Shown here: positions 17,555-23,982 of the stretch, piece after piece
How positions within the stretch are numbered: the stretch's first letter is position 1
Layout of the letters: each line of letters begins with the position of its first letter
From: Hyphococcus lacteus
GTDB lineage: Bacteria > Pseudomonadota > Alphaproteobacteria > Caulobacterales > Parvularculaceae
Assembly (NCBI RefSeq): GCF_041058985.1
Contig: NZ_JBEHZE010000001.1
Span: 1,984,001 to 2,048,000 of the forward strand
DNA length: 64,000 bases
Direction of reading: 5' to 3'
Program-made: the position numbers and the translations under genes
Notes under the pieces: generated by a model
Databases searched by the model: none
Seen by the model: the letters and a program-made list of their open reading frames with translations, nothing else
What the model was told of the DNA's origin: nothing

Positions 17555-18334
17555 TCAGGTCTTTCGTAAGGTCATCTGAATGGGCCCTTCGGCTCTTCCA
17601 TGTACAAATTGGTCAACCATTGGATTACCGGAATTATCGATTTGATCCGGGGTGCCGCGCCAGATGATGCGGCCCTGATACAGCATCGCAATTTCATCGG
17701 CGATTTTCCGGGCTGATGCCATATCATGAGTAATAGATATGGCGGTTGCACCGAGCGCTTTGACGCGATCAACGATCAGATTGTTAATGACATCCGCCAT
17801 GATCGGATCGAGGCCGGTGGTGGGTTCGTCGAAAAACAAAATTTGCGGATCTGATGCGATTGCCCGCGCAAGGCTAACGCGTTTCTGCATTCCGCCAGAA
17901 AGTGCAGACGGTTGAAGATCGGCAACCTCTGGTGCCAATCCCACCTGTGTTAGGCAGTCGATAGCTTTTTCGCGGGCAATTTTTCGCGATTTTTTCTCTG
18001 CGTTTAGCAGACGAAAGGCGACATTCTCCCATACGCGAAGGCTGTCAAAAAGCGCAGACCCTTGAAACAACATACCGGATTGCCCGGTCATGTATTTTTG
18101 GTCGGCGGTGGTTTGTTTTGCAATATTGCGCCCGTTGACTTCGACCGTACCGCGATCGGGTTTTAACAATCCGAGAATACACTTTAGGAGTACAGACTTG
18201 CCCGTGCCCGACCCGCCGATAATCACGAGCGAGCGGCCCGTATCGATATCAAAATCGACACCGCGCAAAACCTGTTTGCCGTCAAAGCTTTTGTGTAGAT
18301 CGCGAACCGATAAGGTATGATTTGCTTTGGTCAT
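17555..18334 (-). CDS. mlaF: ABC transporter ATPase, MlaF-type (lipid asymmetry / organic solvent tolerance)
   Basis: A 259-residue ATPase that would power phospholipid transport between the outer and inner membranes with MlaE. Walker A GGSGTGKS is at about 40-47, the signature LSGGMQKR at 145-152, Walker B ILFFDEPTTGLDP from 165, and an H-loop in ISITHDM. Two in-frame ATGs overlap the mlaE end; the one at 18334 is preferred because GGAGA lies seven bases before it, while ATG at 18340 forms an ATGA overlap with mlaE but is too close to GGAGA. No MCE-domain (MlaD) gene follows, which is unusual for the operon. Confidence 0.9.
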   Translation of the reverse strand: MTKANHTLSVRDLHKSFDGKQVLRGVDFDIDTGRSLVIIGGSGTGKSVLLKCILGLLKPDRGTVEVNGRNIAKQTTADQKYMTGQSGMLFQGSALFDSLRVWENVAFRLLNAEKKSRKIAREKAIDCLTQVGLAPEVADLQPSALSGGMQKRVSLARAIASDPQILFFDEPTTGLDPIMADVINNLIVDRVKALGATAISITHDMASARKIADEIAMLYQGRIIWRGTPDQIDNSGNPMVDQFVHGRAEGPIQMTLRKT

Positions 18335-18336
18335 GC

Positions 18337-19110
18337 TCATGTCTCCACGAAAAGCGAAGTCATGAAATAGTTGGATGCAAGAACAGCAACAGCGCCGGCG
18401 ACGACTGCGGTGCGTGTGGCAGCGCCAACACCTTGTGCGCCACCGCGACTTCGATAGCCGTAATAACACCCCATGACTGCAATCAGGAAGCCGAATACGG
18501 CAGCCTTTAATAGTCCGGTGACGACATCGCGGACAGTCAGGAAGTCAGCGAGATTTGTAATGAATACCGGACCCGAAAAATCGAGCGCATAAACGGCCAC
18601 AAGATATCCGCCATAGATGCCGATGATATTGGCAACCAAAACGAGAATAGGCAGGGCGAGGGTGGTCGCAAGAATTCGCGGTGCGATCAGGTATTTGAAT
18701 GGATCGACCGCCAGCGTAGACATGGCATCAATTTGTTCGGTGACGCGCATGGTACCGATCTCTGCGGCCATTGCCGAAGAGCATCGACCGGCAACCATCA
18801 ACGCGGCCAGCACTGGACCCAGCTCGCGGACAATCGACACGCCCAAAATTTGGGGGAGGAATGTTTCGGCGTTAAACCGCAGACTGCCATCATAGATGTT
18901 GAGCGCAAGAGCCGCACCCGTGAATACCGCCGTTAGGCCAACAACGGGGAGCGAGGTAAAACCGATGCGCCCTAAGGCCGCAAAAAAAGCACGCCAATAG
19001 AATGGGCCAAGCACCCATGATATTGCACTCCGGCCAGAAAAATTGGCCATGCGTCCGGTTTCCCGCAACGCGTCAACAGTCATGCTGCCGATCATGGCAA
19101 ATAGGTTCAT
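18337..19110 (-). CDS. mlaE: ABC transporter permease, MlaE family
   Basis: A 257-residue integral membrane permease with about five hydrophobic segments and the conserved family stretch ELGPVLAALMVAGRCSSAMAA followed by EIGTMRVTEQIDAM. It forms the membrane channel for lipid exchange with the MlaF ATPase and an MCE-domain substrate protein. A GAGGGGG ribosome site precedes the ATG. It starts 22 bases after the alr stop, so alr-mlaE-mlaF may be one transcript. The MCE partner is not in the window and is probably encoded elsewhere. Confidence 0.9.
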   Translation of the reverse strand: MNLFAMIGSMTVDALRETGRMANFSGRSAISWVLGPFYWRAFFAALGRIGFTSLPVVGLTAVFTGAALALNIYDGSLRFNAETFLPQILGVSIVRELGPVLAALMVAGRCSSAMAAEIGTMRVTEQIDAMSTLAVDPFKYLIAPRILATTLALPILVLVANIIGIYGGYLVAVYALDFSGPVFITNLADFLTVRDVVTGLLKAAVFGFLIAVMGCYYGYRSRGGAQGVGAATRTAVVAGAVAVLASNYFMTSLFVET

Positions 19111-19132
19111 CAGCTAGCCCCCTCAAGGTCAA

Positions 19133-20221
19133 TTAGAGGTAGCGGCGATCAACCCGTCCGCCAAGCCCTGTGAGCAAATCATACGAAACTCGGTTGGTGG
19201 TCTGTGCGGCTTCGTGAATGCGCACCGCAGATCCAAAAAACTCCACACTATCACCGAGTTCGGGGCGTTTCTTCAAGTCGCTCACATCAATTGTGATGAA
19301 ATCCATAGAGATACGTCCGGCAATCGGTGCGCGCTCTCCGTTGATTGATACATTACCGACGGGGCTTCCGTTGCGCGGATAGCCATCACCATAGCCTGCG
19401 GCGACGGTGGCAATGACCGACGGTTTTTTGGCGATATAGGTCGCGCCGTAACCAACGGCATCGCCCGGCGCAATATTGCGTAACTGTACGATGGGTGCCC
19501 TTAGAGACGCGACGGGTTTGATGCGTGTGTCATCTTCATCAAACGGTGCTCCGCCATAGAGCGCAATACCGGCCCGGACCAGATCGAATTGATACTCTCG
19601 GCCCATCAGCGCACCAGCAGACGCGCCGAGACTGAGTGTTGTGTCGGGGAAGTGCGTGGCAGCAGCGATAAATTTTTCGCGCTGGGCGCTGTTCAGTGGA
19701 TGGTCCGGGTCTGATGCGCAAGCCAGATGTGTCATAACCATTTTGACATTTAGGTTTTTGAGGGACGCTATTTTCGCAAGGTCGCTAAAATCAGCCCCAA
19801 TACGGTTCATGCCAGTTTCAACATGAATTGATGCCTCGCGGCCACTGCAATGGTCTGCCCAATGCTGCGCTTGTTCAAGTGTATTGAGAACCGGAATCAA
19901 TTTTGCCTGATCGAAAAGGGCAAGGGTTTGGTCAGTCTGACCGGCAAAGCAAAAAATTCGCGCTTCGCGGTGTCCCAATGCGTTTCTAAGTGCTGCCCCT
20001 TCTTCTGGGTAGACCACGAAAAAGGTTTTACATTTCGCGCGATCAGCAAGGGTCTGCGCGATTTTAGCGAGACCTAAGCCATAGGCGTTGCATTTCACCA
20101 CTGCTGCTACTTCGCTATCGGAAGCGGCGCTGCGGATTAATGAGAAGTTTTCACATAGATTGCCAAGGTCGATATCGACCCACGGGCCTTGCAAGGGTGG
20201 GGTAATGTGGTTTGCGCTCAT
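19133..20221 (-). CDS. alr: Alanine racemase
   Basis: A 362-residue PLP-dependent racemase converting L-alanine to D-alanine for peptidoglycan, or the reverse for catabolism. The PLP Lys is in AVVKCNAYGLG (Lys43), and the second catalytic base Tyr262 is in YGATY. The family carries VKANAYGHG at the first site; the changes seen here (Cys for Ala, Leu for His) are mild. It follows dnaB by 80 bases, the usual alphaproteobacterial order. With dadA nearby it could also feed D-alanine catabolism. Confidence 0.94.
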   Translation of the reverse strand: MSANHITPPLQGPWVDIDLGNLCENFSLIRSAASDSEVAAVVKCNAYGLGLAKIAQTLADRAKCKTFFVVYPEEGAALRNALGHREARIFCFAGQTDQTLALFDQAKLIPVLNTLEQAQHWADHCSGREASIHVETGMNRIGADFSDLAKIASLKNLNVKMVMTHLACASDPDHPLNSAQREKFIAAATHFPDTTLSLGASAGALMGREYQFDLVRAGIALYGGAPFDEDDTRIKPVASLRAPIVQLRNIAPGDAVGYGATYIAKKPSVIATVAAGYGDGYPRNGSPVGNVSINGERAPIAGRISMDFITIDVSDLKKRPELGDSVEFFGSAVRIHEAAQTTNRVSYDLLTGLGGRVDRRYL

Positions 20222-20301
20222 AATGCGCCAGCATTAGGCGTCTTTGATCCGATGGAAAAGAGGCTAAAGCGCGCGGGCCTTATGCGGTGCCAGGTTTCGC
20301 C

Positions 20302-21792
20302 TTAATATTCTTGATCATCCATGTAACGGTCATCAGCAAGATTAGAGAATTTTGTGAACTTCTCTTCAAAATGCAGATCGACTTTGCCGATTGGGCCGTG
20401 TCGCTGCTTGCCGATGATGACCTCAGCGGTATCGCCGACTTCACTGAGGCGTGCCATCCATTTTGTGTGCTCTTCGGTGCCTTCGCGCGGTTCGGTTCGG
20501 CTAAGGTAGTATTTTTCTCGATACACAAACAAAACCACGTCGGCATCTTGCTCAATCGAACCAGACTCCCGGAGGTCAGACAGTTGTGGGCGTTTGTCTT
20601 CTCTGGCTTCGACCTGACGAGAAAGCTGGGAAAGCGCGATCACGGGAACATCAAGTTCCTTGGCGATAGCTTTGAGCCCCATACTGATTTCAGTAATTTC
20701 CTGAACGCGGCCATCAGAGGCACGTTTGCCAGATCCAGATAGAAGCTGAAGATAGTCGACGACGATGAGACCGAGACCATGTTGGCGCTTAAGCCGCCGC
20801 GCGCGCGCAGCGAGCTGTCCGATGGTAATACCGCCAGTGTCATCAATATAGAGCTTTAGTTTTTCAAGCTCACGCGCAGCATGGTAGATTTGATCGAACT
20901 GTTCTTGATCGACTTCCCCACGACGAATTTTTTCAGACGCGACGGTTGCAAATTCTGACAAGATACGTGTCGCAAGCTGTTCGGCCGACATCTCTAGTGA
21001 AAAAAAGCCAACGACAGCGCCATCCACGGCTTTCATTGTGCCGTCAGGCTGTTTCTCTTCGCGATAGGCCTTGGCCGCGTTCACCGCAATATTAGTCGCG
21101 AGAGAGGTCTTACCCATCGAAGGGCGACCAGCAAGGATAATCAGATCAGAAGGATGGAGGCCGCCCATCATGCGATCAAGATCACGAAGGCCCGAAGAAA
21201 CACCAGCAAGACCACCATCACGCTTTACGGCGGCGTTTGCCAGTTCAATAGCTTCGGTAATAGCCGTGCGGAAAGATTTGAACCCGCCACCATATTTCCC
21301 GGTTTCCGCAAGCTTATAGAGCGCTTGTTCAGCGTCTTGAAGTTGGGCGGACGGGCTATCATCGAGTGTGGCGACCTTGGCGCGATCAGACATCTCTGTG
21401 CCGATAGACATCAAGCCGCGACAGACCGAAAGGTCAAAAACGATGCGCGCATAATCGGCAGCACCTGTCGTTGAGGGAACATTCGCAGCTAATTGTTCTA
21501 GATAGCGTTTTCCGCCCGCATCTAAATAACCCTGAGCATTTGCGAGATAGGTATCAATCGTGACTGGTGAGGCGAGACGACCACTGTTTACCAAATCTCC
21601 GGCGGCTTCAAATATGAGCTGATGGACAGGGTCGAAAAAGTGTTCGCCTTTCAGATAGATAGAGATGCGGTGGTATATTTCGTTGTCGAAAAGGATCGCG
21701 CCCAATATTGCCTGTTCGGCATCAAGGCTTGCGGGGATTTTATCCTCCGCACCCGAATTAATTGGTGATACTGCCCCTGATCCATCCGCCAT
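20302..21792 (-). CDS. dnaB: Replicative DNA helicase DnaB
   Basis: A 496-residue hexameric helicase that unwinds DNA at the replication fork. It has an N-terminal DnaB domain (DAEQAILGAILFD near 24-36), a linker, and a RecA-like C-terminal domain with Walker A GRPSMGKTS at 222-230, Walker B IVVDYLQLL and the arginine-finger region. No intein is present. It sits between the L9 operon and alr, as in many alphaproteobacteria, behind the operon terminator at 21807-21842 and so probably with its own promoter. Confidence 0.96.
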   Translation of the reverse strand: MADGSGAVSPINSGAEDKIPASLDAEQAILGAILFDNEIYHRISIYLKGEHFFDPVHQLIFEAAGDLVNSGRLASPVTIDTYLANAQGYLDAGGKRYLEQLAANVPSTTGAADYARIVFDLSVCRGLMSIGTEMSDRAKVATLDDSPSAQLQDAEQALYKLAETGKYGGGFKSFRTAITEAIELANAAVKRDGGLAGVSSGLRDLDRMMGGLHPSDLIILAGRPSMGKTSLATNIAVNAAKAYREEKQPDGTMKAVDGAVVGFFSLEMSAEQLATRILSEFATVASEKIRRGEVDQEQFDQIYHAARELEKLKLYIDDTGGITIGQLAARARRLKRQHGLGLIVVDYLQLLSGSGKRASDGRVQEITEISMGLKAIAKELDVPVIALSQLSRQVEAREDKRPQLSDLRESGSIEQDADVVLFVYREKYYLSRTEPREGTEEHTKWMARLSEVGDTAEVIIGKQRHGPIGKVDLHFEEKFTKFSNLADDRYMDDQEY

Positions 21793-21806
21793 GGATATCT
21801 TAGACC

Positions 21807-21842
21807 AAAAAAAACGCCGGCTGAAAAGTCAGCCAGCGTTTC
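21807..21842 (-). terminator. Rho-independent terminator of the rpsF-rpsR-rplI operon
   Basis: Read on the minus strand, an 11-base stem with one G-U pair (arms 21830-21840 and 21813-21823) is followed by a run of eight T. It lies 40 bases after the rplI stop and only 15 bases before the dnaB start, so dnaB transcription probably begins very close by or depends on read-through. Confidence 0.9.
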
Positions 21843-21882
21843 TATTTTCCCCCATAAAGGGAAACATCTGTATTGCGTAAAC

Positions 21883-22488
21883 TTAAGCTTCGGTTTCGCC
21901 TAGGTCTTCGCCTTCTTCAGCATCAATAGCGGCTTGTGCTTGCTCATCGAAGAATTCTGCTTTTGCTTCTTCGTCTTCTGCTGCGACACGGTCGGATTCA
22001 GAAGTAAGAACGTTCTCGCCACGTTCCTGACGCTCTGCTTCGTCTTCAGAGCGAGCGATGTTGATGTTGATTTTCGCGTCAACTTCGGGGTGAAGCGCAA
22101 TGCGAACCGGGAAAACACCAAGTGCTTTCAGCGGCTTGTCGAGGCGAACTTGTGAACGCTCGATATTGAAGCCGCCAGTTGAGGCAACGTCGGCAATGTC
22201 ACGGGTAGTAGCAGAACCGTATAGTGCACCCATGTCAGATGACTGGCGAATGAGGACATAAGTTGTGCCCTCGATTTTCGCTGCAACGTCTTCGGCTTCT
22301 TTTTTGCGTTCAAGGTTGCGTGCTTCGAGCTCTGCACGTTGAGCCTCGAAAACTTTTTTGTTGTCGTCGTTCGCGCGGAGCGCTTTTTTCTGTGCCAACA
22401 GATAGTTACGTGCGTAACCTGGACGTACATTGACGACGTCGCCCATTTGGCCGAGGTTTTCGACCCGTTCAAGAAGAATGACTTGCAT
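21883..22488 (-). CDS. rplI: 50S ribosomal protein L9 with extended acidic tail
   Basis: A 201-residue L9. The N-terminal rRNA-binding domain (MQVILLERVENLGQMGDVVNV) and the long central helix are canonical, and the C-terminal domain is recognisable to about residue 150. The protein then continues for about 50 residues of mostly Glu, Asp and Ala, ending in GEDLGETEA. Typical L9 is about 149 residues, so the tail is an addition. It follows rpsR by five bases in the S6-S18-L9 operon. Confidence 0.96.
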   Translation of the reverse strand: MQVILLERVENLGQMGDVVNVRPGYARNYLLAQKKALRANDDNKKVFEAQRAELEARNLERKKEAEDVAAKIEGTTYVLIRQSSDMGALYGSATTRDIADVASTGGFNIERSQVRLDKPLKALGVFPVRIALHPEVDAKININIARSEDEAERQERGENVLTSESDRVAAEDEEAKAEFFDEQAQAAIDAEEGEDLGETEA

Positions 22489-22493
22489 GGGCC

Positions 22494-22718
22494 TTACTCC
22501 GATACGTAGGGAAGCAGCGCAAGAAAACGAGCGCGTTTAATGGCGCGTGCGAGTTCACGTTGCTTCTTGTGTGAAACGGCTGAAATCCGCGAAGGAACAA
22601 TCTTGCCGCGCTCTGATACAAAGCGTTGCAACATTTTTGGATCCTTATAGTCAATCTTCGGTGCGTTATCACCGGAGAAAGGACAAGTCTTGCGACGTCT
22701 GAAAAATGGTTTAGCCAT
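22494..22718 (-). CDS. rpsR: 30S ribosomal protein S18
   Basis: A 74-residue S18 with the typical RRRKTCPFSGDNAPKIDYKD start and FVSERGKIVPSRISAV core, which bind 16S rRNA together with S6. It is the middle gene of the rpsF-rpsR-rplI operon, 18 bases after rpsF. In characterised bacteria the S6:S18 complex also represses this operon by binding its leader. Confidence 0.97.
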   Translation of the reverse strand: MAKPFFRRRKTCPFSGDNAPKIDYKDPKMLQRFVSERGKIVPSRISAVSHKKQRELARAIKRARFLALLPYVSE

Positions 22719-22736
22719 GATTTATGTCCTTTTCCC

Positions 22737-23123
22737 TTAACGACGTCCGCCGCGATCACCACGGTCATTACGGTCGCCGCGATCACCACGGTCATTGCGA
22801 TCACGACGGCTAAGAACCGGTGATGGTTCGGCATCATGCTCTTCAACCCGAACGGTTAGTGAACGCATGACGTCGTCAATGATTTTTTCCTGACGCTCAA
22901 GTTCAAAAATCGCTTCGGCTGGCGCTTCGATATTGAACAGGCTGTAGTGGCCCTTGCGGTTTTTCTTAATTTTGTACTGGAGGTTCCGAAGACCCCAATA
23001 TTCTGACTTTTCGATTTTGCCGCCATTGTCGGTGACGATTTTGGCGAGCGTTTCTGTCAGACCTTCGACTTGCGCAGGGGAAATATCCTGACGCGCAATA
23101 AAGATATGTTCGTAAAGCGGCAT
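22737..23123 (-). CDS. rpsF: 30S ribosomal protein S6 with Arg-Gly-Asp repeat tail
   Basis: A 128-residue S6. Residues 1-95 are canonical (MPLYEHIFIARQDIS, WGLRNLQYKIKKNRKGHY). The last 25 or so residues are a low-complexity tail of RNDRGDRGD type, encoded by a 27-base tandem repeat (copies beginning at 22749 and 22776). S6 tails vary between species and can be glutamylated in E. coli, but this one is basic/acidic alternating. First gene of its operon, with a long structured leader upstream. Confidence 0.95.
   Translation of the reverse strand: MPLYEHIFIARQDISPAQVEGLTETLAKIVTDNGGKIEKSEYWGLRNLQYKIKKNRKGHYSLFNIEAPAEAIFELERQEKIIDDVMRSLTVRVEEHDAEPSPVLSRRDRNDRGDRGDRNDRGDRGGRR
22749..22796. repeat. 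27-base coding tandem repeat in the 3' end of rpsF
   Basis: Two copies of a 21-base identical core begin at 22749 and 22776 (period 27), with a degenerate partial copy beyond. The period keeps frame and yields the nine-residue repeat in the S6 tail, so the repeat is coding. Confidence 0.8.
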
Positions 23124-23278
23124 AGAGCCAGCTCCTCATTTGGCGACGGAGACCCAAGGGGAGGCTGCTGGCGATCCCGACGGGCCTTTGGCTCACAAAG
23201 CTAAGGGACCATCCCTTAAACTCGGACATAGCTATCCGAGCGCCTGCGACCATCGCTCGTGAAGCTGCGGGGAATATA
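23124..23278 (-). promoter_or_regulatory. rpsF operon leader with three consecutive hairpins
   Basis: Upstream of the rpsF ATG, in transcript order, lie three hairpins: CTCGGA/TCCGAG arms (23240-23221), TAAGGGA/TCCCTTA (23218-23202) and GCTTTG with a near-complementary arm (23201-23184). A CCG-containing segment follows before the GGAG ribosome site. A weak promoter candidate is TTGCAA at 23294-23299 with TATATT at 23273-23278 (minus strand, 15-base spacer). By analogy with other bacteria the leader may bind the S6:S18 complex for feedback control; this is inference. Confidence 0.45.
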
Positions 23279-23982
23279 TGAGGGGGCTGGGGTTTGCAAG
23301 TGCGAAACCGCCCGAATGCAAGGCGATTCGGTCTTGAAACACCGAAAAATTCAAACGGAATGGCCGGAAACTCGGTGCAAAGGCTGTTGGGCGCAATATG
23401 TGCGCGATTTGGCTGGGGTCGGACTCCCCCGGCATTTACGGCCGCCTTTATTGGTTGTTTCCGGTCAAGATGGGCGTTGTGGTAGGCGGCGGTCCTGTTT
23501 GTGGTCGGCGGTGTGATAATCAATTTGCTGTTTACGAATGTGCTCGCTCGCAAGTAATGTGAATATCTAATCTTCACAAAATCATTATACGAATTGATTT
23601 GCAACGCTGTATCGAAGGGCACGGATTGCGCAACCCGGCGCGCGTCGTACGCATTTGTAATTGATTTGTCGTATTGGTTATGCCTTCCGTTATATCACAT
23701 TTTCTTTGTAGCCTTGTGGGCGCAGTTATTAGAAGTCCCTACACGCCATATTCAAAGACTCTGACAAAAGCCATCGATAGATATTTGATCTGTCGCGGGG
23801 CTCATTGATGTTACTTCAATATACATTTTCGTAAAAAAACAATCGCAAAACATTCATTAAAAGTCGGTTCACAGATGAAATCCGTTAACGCTAGAAGCGC
23901 CCTGCGGGTTGTGGGGAGAGCAGCGCGTAGATTTTTGCTCATTCATCGGCTGTTGGTTGCCGATATATATCTGGGGATACTC
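23279..23982. other. Long intergenic region without a recognisable gene
   Basis: About 700 bases lie between the rpsF promoter area and the TonB-dependent receptor. All open frames here lack family resemblance and a ribosome site. The left half is GC-rich with a short inverted repeat (GCGCA/TGCGC at 23391-23405). The right half (from about 23520) is AT-rich and should contain the receptor promoter. A structured or small RNA is possible but none was recognised. Confidence 0.5.

Noticed and set aside
17555..18469. Longer MlaF frame starting at 18469
   Set aside because: The added residues lie within mlaE in another frame and are Arg/Cys-rich nonsense; the ATGs at 18334/18340 give a normal ABC ATPase N-terminus.
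22749..22796. Short regular repeat considered as a CRISPR fragment
   Set aside because: Only two copies, no spacer structure, and the repeat is in frame within rpsF.
23391..23405. Inverted repeat and GC-rich stretch considered as a tRNA or SRP RNA gene
   Set aside because: No cloverleaf, T-loop or CCA end, and no SRP-type tetraloop hairpin could be found around it.
22966..23622. A 218-residue open frame on the minus strand overlapping rpsF
   Set aside because: It covers the 5' part of rpsF in another frame and the hairpin leader, is rich in Arg, Pro and Ala without domain sense, and has no ribosome site.
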